Shown one piece after another: positions 10,623 through 21,755 of a DNA stretch of 64,000 nt. Every line of letters starts with the position of its first letter. The first letter of the stretch is position 1. The notes beneath the pieces are model-generated. The model did not search any database. It had not been told where the DNA came from and worked only from the letters and a program-made list of their open reading frames with translations. A program made the position numbers and the translations under genes. The stretch covers positions 5,486,430 to 5,550,429 of the forward strand of contig CM041204.1 of NCBI GenBank assembly GCA_023078555.1. Reading direction: 5' to 3'. This stretch comes from Ulva prolifera. Taxonomy: Eukaryota; Chlorophyta; Ulvophyceae; Ulvales; Ulvaceae.

Positions 10623-10741
10623 AGTTTTCTGGGACGGCGCGGAGTACTCCGGTGGAGCTCCTCGCAACTTGAAACGCGTGGCTCACGCCGCGCATTTTCC
10701 TCGTCGCCCACCGGAGTACCCCGGCGCCGTCCCAGAAAACT
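10623..10741. repeat. Fold-back (inverted repeat) element
   Basis: Arms 10623-10655 and 10708-10741 are near-perfect inverted copies of AGTTTTCTGGGACGGCGC followed by GGAGTACTCCGGTGG (one indel and one mismatch), around a 52-nt centre. The centre shares GCTCCTCGCAA, ACGCCGCG and CTCGTCG blocks with 9034-9095, just left of the hAT element, so two diverged copies of one family flank that insertion. A small MITE-like element is likely. Confidence 0.7.
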
Positions 10742-11295
10742 GCCCGGAATTTTATCAAAAAACAAAAATTTGCCCTGACTCTCCGGCGGACTGTAGACCA
10801 CTGCCCCACCCCCCCCTTCGGAGGAGAGAGTCAGTACGTAGTCAGTATGTACAGCTGTCCAGGGGGATGGTCACCGCCATGTGCACGCCACGGCTTTGAA
10901 CGGAGGCCAGCAGTGCGCAGAGGCATCGCCAATACCTCAGCGCTGCGGCCCCGTGCCAGGTTGGACGTGTGTAGTTGTGCCTTGGTCCAACAATGGGGCC
11001 AGCGAGGGCTGCGGGTAACACGCATGCCCAAGGTGGCGCGGCATGTCAGGCCCTGTCTGCGTGGCCTGAGGTGAGCTATAGCTACAGGAGCGTGCCGCAT
11101 CCTGGCCGCGGCCTTCAGACACGGCAGCCCCAGGTATCACTGGAGAGGCACCGGCGGCGCCCACTCTTGCCTGGTCCTGTGGCAGGGTGAGTTGCATGCA
11201 AGGGAAGGGGCCGTAACAGTCCGCCAATTGAGCCAATTTGCAGGCCGTGCCTTTCAGACCAACCACCCGGCAGCCTCAGCAGTTGGCGTGTGCAG

Positions 11296-12552
11296 CGCCC
11301 CTGTGATGACCGCCACGATTGCTACACCACTCTGGAGGCAGGGAAGAGCAAGGTGCGGACTGAATCAAGGTGCCATACTGCTTGTGCCCTGTCTGATGCA
11401 ACCACTGCAGCATTGTCATGGCGACGCGCGGTCACAACAGTCATGTCCGACACAGACTCCCCCACACCCAGTGCCTATGATGCACTACAGACACACGGCC
11501 AAGGAGGGCTCGGTGTGCAGGTTTGTGGTGCAAAATCAAAGTACCCGTTTATTCCAAGAAGCCAGAGGCGACTGGAACAGTTGTATGTGCGAAAGCCGGC
11601 CTGGGCCGCAGATCTGCCATGACCCGCAGCATGGGATGATGTTGATGACACCAGCACAGACGTTCTGATGTCGACATGACCCTGCAGGCAGATCAGCACA
11701 AGATGACACTTGGCTCCATATGCAGTGTGTGTATACACACCGCAGTTCCAATGCCTGCACGCCAGATTGCTGCTGCCAGGCTGCCATCAACTGTGTCCTT
11801 GGTGTGCGTGATGCTGCTCCGAAACATGTCGTACGATCAGTCCTCCAAATTGCCAATCTGCATTTCATGTGCCAGCATAGAGTCAGAAACCAGCTGCTGG
11901 GATGCCTGGGCTGTGCATTCATTGCCGTGCTGCCGAATCACTTTCGTAGACAGGCTGTGAACGATTTCAGGCTCAACGCCTTCAGCACACAACTGCAAAT
12001 GAGAGCGCCACTTGTACACAGTGCACTCAACGCACCAATCACCCCATACATCACTCTCAGAGACCTTGCATCTCTCATGCTCATGTGCGAACGGCGTTGA
12101 GTTCCTGGCGTCCGCTGTGCTTAGAGCTTTGCTGCATGAATTGCCACAGGCGGGCTCAGCAGAAAAACTGCTCCGTGTTGGTCCCCCGCGAAATGGACTC
12201 GCACATGCAGACGTCCCATTCGTAGCGAGCTGTACCACTGTGCTTGCTAGCTGGGTAAGTCTTGGTCGGTACTGTAGTTCTGCTAAGCTGACGAAGCTGC
12301 TGGAACAGCTGCCCGCCCGGCAGAGACGAGCACTGCTGGTCGCCAACTGCATGGAGCTGTTCAAGAACAACATCGGGCAGCTCATGGCGTTCTACATGCA
12401 TAATTTGCTGCATTCTGACGGGCAGCATGTAAGGTCCTGCGACGAGTTGATGCAGCCGACGTCTCCACACTGACCAAGCACCGGCGCTGGAAAACAAGCA
12501 GAAAGAGCATGTATCTGAGTTACGCGGCGGTCTCTCATCAAGCTGGAAATGA
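11296..12552 (+). CDS. Unrecognised multi-exon gene, 5' end incomplete
   Basis: Six exons join with unbroken phase and add up to a multiple of three ending in TGA: 11296-11352, 11521-11586, 11780-12084, 12125-12254, 12324-12428, 12502-12552. Donors are GTGCGG, GTGCGA, GTGCGA, GTAAGT and GTAAGG, and all acceptors end AG, most of them CAG. The product, at least 237 residues, is helical and mildly hydrophobic. Examples are RSQRRLEQLY, VVRSVLQIANLHFMCQHRV and VANCMELFKNNIGQLMAFYM, and it ends ELRGGLSSSWK. I do not recognise a family. More exons may lie at 10847-11290. The minus strand is also open over part of this region, but its frames do not link at splice sites as cleanly. Confidence 0.45.
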
Positions 12553-13812
12553 ATGTCGTGGTACCAGCTTTCACTTCGCTGCGGCGCGCAGTACGCCCCG
12601 CTCATATACATTACCTTGCAATGGCGTCTGGCCAAGCGAACCATGACAGCCTACGCTCCAACAAGGTATGATTCAAACGCAGTCAGCTCCAGAGTGTGGA
12701 TATGAAGTGTGACTCCGGCGCAGCACAGGGTTCCTCAGGCGGGACGGTTGTGTGAAAGCTCAGTACAGAGCAGGTGGGATGGGACAGCTGAATGAAGGTT
12801 CAGCGTCCGGCATGAGGGACGGCATTTAGGAGCAATATATATACTGTATGAACGCCTTCACAACATTTCGGTACAGGACAGTGGCCCTGCACTTTCCACA
12901 CAGCTAGACGCGACGATACACGGGCGCCTGCCGGCCTAAATAGCATGTAAATGATGGCATAACGCCATTCCACCGAGGAAAAGAGATGATATTGCTACCT
13001 TCCTAATTTGGGGGGCTTCTGCTACTTTTCGCTTGTCCCAAGCGTGAATTGCTCGGTGGCACTCCAGCGGAAGTTGCAGGCACCGCGGTCTACTCAAAAG
13101 AAGCAGCTGTAGGCGGACATAAAGAGTGTTTAGAATGTACACATGCTGTTGAAATATGGCAATCCGTAGTCTTCATCACTCGTAGGCGTAACAATCAGCC
13201 TTGCTGGTCCATGTTCCGGACAAGCGCATGTATAGGAATCGCTGCCACAGCGACCGCCAGCTCTTCGCTTTTCTGTCTCAAGCTGCGCAGAGCGTGTACA
13301 ATAGTGTGAGAAGTTTTCGAACGTACCGCATAGGCAATTGTAGAACGGCAACTCGTCATGCAGAAAGATACCGGCACTGAGATGCATGACAAAGTTCTTG
13401 TGGAGAGGGCATCACAGTCGAGGTGGCGGCTGTGCACTATACTCGATGTGTAGCATGTGCCCAGATTGCACTATGGCATGCCGTGGCGTTCGTCAACGAC
13501 AAGACGCGTCGCTCCAGGGTAAGAGGACACGGGAGGCTCGCTGAAGCAATTTCTGTCCAAGCCGCTTCAGAGACGTCCATGGACATATCACCTTTGCCAG
13601 GGTTGTCATTTTTTTAAGTTGCGACAGCGCGATCATCGTTTTCGAGGCGTGCTTCGCAATTTTTGCGCCGCTGGCACAGGTGGAGTGGCGCCACCCGGGT
13701 TTGACGCATGTGCCCTCCACGTGCGCTTCACGAGACGACGGGGGAACGGGCGAAAAGCTTCAGCTCGAGTGAAGTTCAGATCCTCGCCGCTGTGATGCAG
13801 CGTATGCGCAGC
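12553..13812. other. Intergenic region upstream of rbcS
   Basis: No gene is supported on either strand. It holds the 3' flank of the preceding gene and the rbcS upstream region; apart from the TATA-like box at 13813 I see no element I can name. Confidence 0.4.
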
Positions 13813-13818
13813 ATAAAT
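13813..13818 (+). promoter_or_regulatory. Possible TATA-like box of rbcS
   Basis: ATAAAT lies 91 nt before the rbcS start codon and is followed by a pyrimidine-rich leader, as in highly expressed algal genes. The transcription start is not visible from sequence. Confidence 0.3.
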
Positions 13819-13908
13819 GCAGCTGCATCGGCCACTGTCTACCTATTGCATCTCTACATCCTCGCCACCATCACATTCACCTATCCCACCTCAAACATCT
13901 CTAACAAA

Positions 13909-15180
13909 ATGGCTTCATTCACTGTCGCAAAGGCCCCTGTGGCTGCCCCCAAGGCCTTCAAGGGTCTCTCCAAGGCCACCAAGCCTGCTGCTAAGGTTGC
14001 CAACGTTTCCAAGGCCAGCGAGATGATGGTCTGGACACCCACCAACAACAAGTGCGCACCGCACTTCAGCGCGCGGCAGCACGGCGCCACGTCCTCAGCC
14101 TGCCGTATACACCCGTGGGATATGATCATCAGCATTCCTTCTGAATCGCTCTGTCTGGCCCTGCCAGCTGAAGCAGGGCCGTGTCTCCGGTTCGGCCGGC
14201 ACCCTGACAGTTGGCAAGTCGCCGCTTCGCCAGCACTCGCTTTCTAGTGATGATTACCCGTTTTGTGACTGTATAGCTTTCAATGATTGAACAGCTCGAA
14301 AGATAAACCTATTCACTAGCGTTGTGGGCGCCCTACTACTGCCGCTGCACCCTGCACACTGCGCTGTCCTCTGCATGTGACATTTTTCTGTGTGACGGCG
14401 CGCTGCACATACGCGAGCGGTGTCCATATTGATAATGATAGTTTCTTTCTTAGTTCGTTCTGGAGGATTACTCTCGCTTACTGGCAATGGGGGCGACTGA
14501 ACGGGTCGCGCATTGCAGGATGTTTGAGACCTTCTCATTCCTCCCCCCTCTGTCCCACGGCGAGATCGCCCGCCAGGTCGATTACATCATTGCCAACGGC
14601 TGGACCAGCTGCCTCGAGTTCGCTGACTCTGACTGCGCTTACGTCCAGGACAAGGCCAACATCCGCTTCGGCAACGCCGCATCATGCGTACGCTCTTCTA
14701 CTTATCAAAAAATGCTATTTCCTTTTTTTACTGCGACATTGCAGCACTCCCAGTCTGACTATCTACTGAGGTTCGGTGTTCGGACCCGGACGTCCGCAGT
14801 AGTTGCAACGGTCCATTCAAAACTTTAGTTTCTTGCAGGGCTACTACGACAACCGTTACTGGACAATGTGGAAGCTGCCCATGTTCGGCTGCACCGACCC
14901 CAACCAGGTGCTCGGCGAGGTTGACGCCTGCAAGCGCGCATTCCCCGACTGCTACATCCGCCTGGTGGCTTTCGACAAGTGCGCCTCACCAGGACCAGTG
15001 TCTGCATCATTCGTTATGTTTGTCACGTATAGTGACATGTTCTATGATCTCTTTTATTATTTATAACTGACACTTGTGTGTTTGTGCAGCATCGCTCAGT
15101 GCCAGACCATCGGCTTCCTCGTCAACCGCCCAATGCGCGCTGGCGACTTCCAGAGCCCCGAGAACCGTTCCGTGGCTTAA
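13909..15180 (+). CDS. rbcS: RuBisCO small subunit precursor
   Basis: Four exons: 13909-14051, 14519-14687, 14839-14978, 15090-15180, giving 180 residues. The first 39 residues are an Ala/Lys/Ser-rich transit peptide ([19 protein letters not shown]). The mature protein starts at [10 protein letters not shown], a typical green-lineage mature N-terminus. Conserved blocks follow in order: [68 protein letters not shown] and IGFLVNRP. The protein completes the L8S8 holoenzyme in the chloroplast stroma or pyrenoid and fixes CO2 with the chloroplast-encoded large subunit. Introns start GTGCGC, GTACGC and GTGCGC. Residue and exon patterns are intact. Whether other rbcS copies exist elsewhere cannot be known from this window. 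Confidence 0.97.
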
Positions 15181-15257
15181 GTCACTGTCTTTGGGTTTAG
15201 GTTGCACAATGCTGGGCCTCGAGTCGGTCGGTAGGAAGAGATGCTTGTGCGACTGGA

Positions 15258-15262
15258 TGTAA
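15258..15262 (+). terminator. TGTAA polyadenylation-type signal of rbcS
   Basis: TGTAA 78 nt after the rbcS stop, with another at 15303-15307; either could direct poly(A) addition. Confidence 0.4.
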
Positions 15263-15307
15263 CAGGCACAATCCGAGTTTTGAGCAGTTACGTGATGTGG
15301 CATGTAA

Positions 15308-16405
15308 CGCGCACAATAAAATTAACTGGTTCATGCGGTCTAGCACCAAAATCTGTGTATTGGCTTGGCACACCCTGCGGTTGTGAAAGTTCGTAATGAC
15401 TATTATCAGCCAAGGCACAATATTGTTGAAATGCCGACCGTGTTCTCTATGAAAATTTGTTGTCGTCTCACCTTCCGGCTGGTTGTGCCGACTGTGTTAT
15501 GATTATAATTCAATTTGAGCACACAACGCATGGTTGTGTTGTACATGTGCAGTACCTTCGCCACACTATTTCATGGGCGCACTCCATTCATTATTATTAG
15601 GGAAGGGGTGGTGGAACATTCATGGTCGATTCACCTGAACTACTGTGCAACTATGTTACAACATCAGCACCCCACTGTCAAAGCCAGGTCTGAAGCAAGG
15701 GCGGGAGACATACACACCAAACGTTTTGAAATATAACGAAAGTTGTCTTTGTATTTTCGTTGTGCCACACATTGTGCAACCTAATTATGCGGTAAAGTTG
15801 CTGTCAAAATCTCAGGCTCACAACGAATCCTATGGTACGACACCAAACCCAGCCTCTTTCGTTAGAAGTCTGCTCTTCCGGGAGGCAACTGGCAGCATCC
15901 ACTTAGCACAAGCATAGCTTAGCAGACCTTCCGTTTCGCTCTTCTTGCTGCATTCTTGCTTCGCTTGGCAACTTCCCAGGTGTTGTCAACGTCCTCAGCT
16001 TGTGTGGAGATCGGCTGATTCGACACAGAAGACGTTGCAGCGCGGCTAGGTGTGGCAGACAGGGTCCTTTGTTCTCACGCTGTGGCCGAGTACGCCCTTT
16101 GCGTGCTTGACATCGGGCGTGTATTGATTGCCCCCAATTCACGCCCGCTCCCAGTCAGATATCTCTCAGCTAACTTCAGCTAATCGTCATAGCAGCAGGA
16201 GATGTACTTTACTCAACGTCAGAGGGCTCCGATGAGGCCGCACCCATGTAGAAGATGTAACTTCCGAGATATAACTCCCGTTTGCTCTATTGAGCACATC
16301 AGTTACATTACTAGTGGTGTTTCAGGACGAGACGGTGCAATCCACACACATCCATGACAGATCCGTAGCAAGTGCAGTCCTTCCACCATGATATGCTGTC
16401 GCACA
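15308..16405. other. Intergenic region between the converging rbcS and phosphatase genes
   Basis: Holds the 3' flanks of both genes. A 79-codon minus-strand frame (15903-16142) is Arg-rich and has no recognisable similarity; I do not call it. Confidence 0.35.
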
Positions 16406-19400
16406 TCAAAAGCATCCGTCAATCCCACACACCAACATCTCTTGGTCATCTCTGCTGATTGGTACGGACCATCTGCCGAGAGCAGCTGTATAATTGTGAC
16501 ACCTGCATGTGGTGGATGCATTTAAATTCACACCAGCACTTACACGATACACACGTGAAGATGGAAATTCCGCCCGGAAATGATGCAAATGTGTAACTTC
16601 TTTGGTCGAAATCTGACAGTTGAGCGAAATTCGATCTGACTGCACAGAATCGCCGCCATTGCCGTATGCACAGTGGTGCGTGTGGCAAGTAGCAACTGCA
16701 AACATCGTGCTTCAAATTGGCTGTCGGCCGCATGTGATCGTGTGTACCCTTCCACCGGACACTGCAGTCGTGCACTGCGTTTGCCAGGGTAGTGTTCCTT
16801 GCCCCCACTGTAGCAGATGTGTCATTGAATCATATCAGTGTGGCGCACCTGATGACGCCTGTAGATCCGCCGAACGGGAACTCAATCACCGTCACTCCGG
16901 CAGTCGACATCCTGAATTTCCCCATGTCCTCTGGAGCAAGCCCCAAGCAGCGGCATATGAGTGCCGAGTGCACAGCCGCATGCGCCACAATGCATGTAGT
17001 GGCCCCTGCCTGAGCAGCCTCTGCTGCTAGCTCATATGCACTGCCAATTCGTGCCCAGAAATCACTCAAATTCTCCGCATCCTCTGGCAGGGACTGCTGC
17101 TGGACCTACACAACGTCAGGTGCAGAGTCAGGGGAATCCTGCCTGCACCAGGCCTGGCGATTGTTTTTTTCACAGCCAAGGTGCAGACGCGCAAGCCAGT
17201 GCATCAGCTGCATTCTTGCTCTTGCCAGACCACACAATGCAAGGCATGGCCGTTGCAGCAGTATGAGAGCCGTGGCTGGCACCTGAACAAGACACTGACG
17301 CTAGCCCCTGGAGTGCCGTCGAAGTGTGCAGCGGCGCATTACAGAGCGCAGGCAGGCAGGTCCCATCACATCCCACGTGATGGCAGGTTGGCAGCGCATA
17401 GGAGCATGCTCCAGAACGCAGCGGTGCCGGCCGCGCCCTCACCTCGGCCGTGGCGCCGAGCACTGCCTGCCCCGACTGCAGGCGACCCCCTCTGCCCCAG
17501 GCACTGCAGCTGCGCTCCCTGGCCCTCCAGCCAGCACGGGGGCGTGATCACCCGCGCCGCACCCCTGGATCCGCCACATACACGGGCATGCCCTCTCCTC
17601 TGCCGGCACTGGCCCTGCTGCGGGGGCCCCTATGCACTCGGCTCAGCAATCGCTCAGAGACACGCACGGGTTTCCCCCCACACGGACCGACCGAGGTGCG
17701 CACAGCCGCACCTCGCTCGCCAGGCGCCCAGAGTACGAGCCGACCTCGATGTTCCGCAGTGCATCCACCACCTGCAGGCGCGGCGCGCGGTCCCCGGTGA
17801 GGCTCTGGCACTTGGCGATAGCCGCCGCGGTATACACGGCGCGCTCCGCTGGCGACACAAACAGGTTGTCGATGGCGGCGTCCATCAGGAACTCCGCGGC
17901 CTTCACCGCCTGCACCTCCCCCAGCGAGCTGCACGGCTCGTCCGCGTCGCTGTGCAGCCGCGTCTCCTCCGAGGACGCCGTCGCCGCGTGCCGCACGAGC
18001 ACGATGCGTTTGCGCGGCGCCTCCCCCGGAGCGTCAATCAGAAATTGCCGGCCCGGCGACTGCACAGCACGCGTCGGTGTTGAGCGGCTGCAGCAGGGCA
18101 GACATGCCGGAGGCAGGGGCCGCTGCAGCGTCGCGTGGCCCGCATGAGGAACTGCAGCCGCTGCACACAGGCGGCGTGCTCGCTCGCAGCAGCTGGAGAG
18201 CTGATCGGCTGCCAGGTGCATGCTGTGCATGCTCCAGCTCTGGATGCGCGTGCATGACAGTGGGTGTCAGTCGGATGCACCGCGCTGGTGGCGGCCCGGC
18301 CTGAACTGGAGGAGCTGCTTCTGCCGAAAGAGTCTCAACGTAGATGGGCGCATCGAATCAGGTGAGACCATGCAGCACTGGCATGTGGGGAACATGTGTC
18401 CGCTACGTGAGATGCAGCCGTGAGTGGGACCGGGTACGTCCCTCGGCCATGCGGTACTCCGAATGCGGTTCCTCCCGCACCCCGCCAGCACCATGCTGGC
18501 CGAGTGCGAAGCGCACCTGGTTCAGCCGGTCTATGGTGACCACAGGGGGCCCACCGCCCTGCCGTGGCACGAAGTCGAGCACCGTCGACGCGGCGTTGCT
18601 CTGCAGCAAGCGTCGGAAGAACTGCGGCCCAAGGCCGGTGGCTGTGGCGACCAGCGCCTGGTTCACCGCATTGTGTGCCACCACGAGCACGCACGACTGC
18701 ACCTCATCGTCCAGCAGGATGTCGTGCCACGCCATGGACGCGCGGTGCCACAGCTCCACGACAGGCTTGCGGCCGTCGATCTCGAACTCTGCGGGCTGCT
18801 GCTGCCATGTCTTGAACTCGCGGCCGTACTTGGCGATGCCGTCGGCTTTGAGGAGGCCCTGGAACGAGTAAAGGTCGATCTCCCGCAGCGCGGGCAGCAC
18901 CGAGCGAGGCCCGCCCATCTCCTGCCAGATGATGTCGGCCGTCTCTGTTGCACGGGCTAGCGGGCTGGTGATGAGCTTGTCGAAGCGCTCGTTGCTGAGC
19001 TGCATATGAGAATTGGAGTGGGGTGCAGCTGCAGTCTGTCAAGGTGATGCTGGGTGTTGACCCGCGGCAGCGGCATGGCGAAGAGCCCTGCTACATACCG
19101 ATCTGACATGTGACATGTGGGGCAATGCGGACGGTTTGTGCATCATGCGCCTGTCTCTGACAGCGTGGCACCTTCCGGACACGATGCTACATGTTGGAGA
19201 CTCATGGCAAGCACACACCATCTCATGAGTCGTCGCCGCTTGATCCTGTCCTTTCTTGGTCAGGACGGCGAAATCTGTGCTTCCTTGGATGCGACCTTCA
19301 GCGTTCCACGTGGACTGTCCATGCCGAACAAGGACGATGCGTTTGTGTGTTGAAATTGTAGGTAGAGGCAGAGGATCCAGCTCCTTCCGATCATCAAGAT

Positions 19401-19593
19401 CAGTGAACTCATCTCGACCCGTCCATTGGTATGAGGTCACATCTACGCACGGGGCCGCAGCTGAGCAGCGGACAAGAGGGCGACATCGTGGAGTGTGCAG
19501 ATGGGTCACGATTGCTGCGAAGCATGGATATCGTATGCGGCAAGAAGCCCGAGCTATCTTAATCTGATAACTTTGCGCTACGTGTGCCGACAT
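16406..19593 (-). CDS. Double histidine-phosphatase-domain protein, 2-carboxy-D-arabinitol-1-phosphatase-like
   Basis: Exons on the minus strand: 19593-19219, 18999-18517, 18059-17712, 17105-16849, 16502-16406; all five join in phase, giving 519 residues. About 60 residues ending near LVRCSAAAP look like a plastid transit peptide. Domain 1 has IVLVRHGQSTWNAEGRIQGS, ITSPLARATETADII and VLVVAHNAVNQALVATATGL. Domain 2 has IVLVRHAATASSEE, VSPAERAVYTAAA and CIVAHAAVHSALI. The tail GVIRCHNYTAALGRWSVP resembles the plant enzyme, which also has two phosphoglycerate-mutase-like domains. In plants it dephosphorylates CA1P, a tight-binding inhibitor released from RuBisCO. Here it converges on rbcS. Domain 2 reads RHA where the family has RHG and may be degenerate. 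Another sugar-phosphate phosphatase role cannot be excluded. Confidence 0.88.
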
Positions 19594-20191
19594 GATCGCG
19601 GCGAAAGCCCGTCTGCGCCCGTTCTGTCGTCAACTGACCTGCCAACGCCCAGCGTACCGCAAGCTCCCGAAACATGCCCCTCACTGGAATCCAACGAACA
19701 ACATTATGCGTTCGGAGAACGTGACACTCAGCGCCTGGTGTGTTCGAAGGCGTAGCATCATGACGAAGTGATCTGGTGAGAGACAGCAGGGGGTTGCAGG
19801 CATGCATTGCAGGAATCTGAGCGCATGTCGCCGAGCCCAGCCCATCTGTTACCCAACTCAATCTGCGTGCTGGTGATCGAGCACAACTAGGATCCAGAAT
19901 AGCCAAGTGTTGGGAGTCAGATGTTTGCTGGTCAACAAGATACACAGGTTATGGGGCCTTGGTTGGCAGAACACCATCTCTAGAGATACTGTAGAGCCCA
20001 ATACATACGTTCCGAAAAGGGCTGACACTCTCTCCCACAAAAGTAGCAAACGCATATGCCGGGTTGCCACCACCTTAAGAGCGCCTCAGAAGACAATTCC
20101 CGAGCTCGCAAGACTGAATCTGCATCCAGGAGATTGCAAGGTTCAATGGCGTACAGATGTCAATATCGACGTCAGCACGGGCCACACCACT
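19594..20191. other. Intergenic region
   Basis: Lies between the 5' end of the phosphatase gene and the 3' end of the methyltransferase gene, so it should contain the former's promoter and the latter's 3' UTR. No open frame is supported. Confidence 0.4.
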
Positions 20192-21273
20192 TTACACCAC
20201 TCCAACGCCTGCAACATGAGGCGAAATTAGGGCAGCTCCCGCAATCTTGAGGCGGTCAATCTCAAGTGACTGCCAGTCCTGTGCCTCAAGCAGCCGCCCT
20301 GTGTCCCGTGTGAGATGACACCCGTCTGCAAGAGCCTGTTGCAGAGGATCCAGCAGGCTCTGCTGCAGCCTGAGCAGGCTGCTGTCAAATGCCTGGACAT
20401 GCTCCACGAATACAAGGGCTCCACCAGGGCGTAGCACCCGCCGCATCTCGGACAGCGCAGCAAGTGGATCCGGGACGGAGCACAGCGTCAATGTGCAAAC
20501 TACTGTGTCAAAGCAGTCATTTTCAAAGGGCATGGCCTCAGCTACGCCCTCTACCAATGATAGCTTGGCTGGGTCACAGCCTGACGAAGCGCAAGCCTCT
20601 CGAGCATAGTCAGACATGAATGCGTTGGGATCCAAGCCCACGATTCTCCTTGCCTACACGAGCCTCTCGTTGTGAAGTTGTGGCATTAGTTGTCGGGTGG
20701 AGCTGTACCGGCATCAGTGCAAGGGTAGCCTAGGTTCCGGGCGCACGTTAAGAGCATAGTACACCAGATTGGGGCCTGTGCCAATGCCAACATCGAGGAT
20801 GTCAAGAGGTCGCCCGAGGTCACGTCTCTGGGATTCAACGTGCCGGAATACTCGCCGTTTCACCGGTGTGATTTCGACTTCGTAGTCTGTCATGCCGTTT
20901 GCCATGTTCCAGGCAAAGTACTGGTCGTACCAGGCCGATCGTCCGGACGCACAGCCACAAGGGCACACCAAAACTACATAGGCGGCCTGATGTTGCACAT
21001 ATCTGCATTTCTTTGCAATTCAGTTGGGTGGACGTGCGGTGATGGTTTGAATTGTTGCAGGTAAGTACTTGACTGCAAACGGGTGTACAGGACCAATTCA
21101 CACAAAGCTAGCGCACCACTTTGCAAGGCAAACCCTCTTCTCGTTATTTTGGTTACGTTGGCATCGCGGCTGTGCTTGTGCGCGCGCACGACGATCGTAC
21201 TCGAGCGGAGTGGCTGCACAACTGCGCGAAGAGGTCGCCCCAAAGCGAAAGCCAGCGCATGAGCAACAGGCAT
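20192..21273 (-). CDS. METTL7-like class I SAM-dependent methyltransferase, probably plastid-targeted
   Basis: Three exons on the minus strand: 21273-21069, 20973-20747, 20653-20192, joined in phase, 297 residues. The N-terminus is Arg/Ala-rich, then shows TKITRRGF followed by a hydrophobic stretch, resembling a transit peptide plus a twin-arginine-type second signal. The catalytic fold follows: WYDQYFAWNMANGMTDYE, motif I ILDVGIGTGPNLVYYA, RRIVGLDPNAFM binding the ribose, MPFENDCFDTVVCTLTLCSV, and MRRVLRPGGALVFVEHV. It ends in LISPHVAGVGVV, as is typical of this group. The group includes lipid-droplet METTL7 and UbiE-like plastid enzymes; the substrate is not predictable. The NUFIP1-like gene diverges from it 482 nt away. 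Confidence 0.85.
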
Positions 21274-21755
21274 TGATGCAGATCAAAACTTAAATCACGA
21301 GGCCACCATTATTAAGCCTGCGTGAGACACTGATCTCCAGGCGGGCCCACCCACGCAGCAAGCGATATCAGCTACCGCAAGGAATCCAGACTATTAGCTT
21401 GCCACGATCACCCAGTTTGAGTACAGTGTCAAGGCTGCCATGCTTCGAGGTGCTGTGAGGCGCTCAATGCATGAGCTTCCGTTCGGCGCAACGGCATGCT
21501 GCACAATCACAACCACGCTGCATACATGCCAGGATCATGCCACATCTTGGGATTCATAGCATAGAAAAACACAGCTTGCCGTCGAAAAAGCCATTGTGGC
21601 CCAGGATGCTGCGTTTGGTACTCGTGCTCTGCAACCGTTGCGCCTTTCGTTAAGCGTTGCCGTTTGCCTCTGCTGTGCATCCGCCTTAATCGGGAAAGGA
21701 TTTTACATCAGCGGTCCCTCTCTGTACTCCGTTATTCTGCGCTCCTTGTGTCCTC
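21274..21755. promoter_or_regulatory. Divergent promoter region between methyltransferase and NUFIP1-like genes
   Basis: The two start codons point away from each other across 482 nt, so both promoters must lie here unless there are upstream non-coding exons. I see no clear TATA box or shared motif. Confidence 0.4.

Noticed and set aside
15903-16142. 79-codon minus-strand frame after rbcS as the last phosphatase exon
   Set aside because: The phosphatase ends naturally at 16406 with the family's C-terminal motif, so this frame is not needed.
17181-18083. A 300-codon plus-strand open frame
   Set aside because: Antisense shadow of the GC-rich second phosphatase domain; composition is Arg/His/Pro-rich with no motif.
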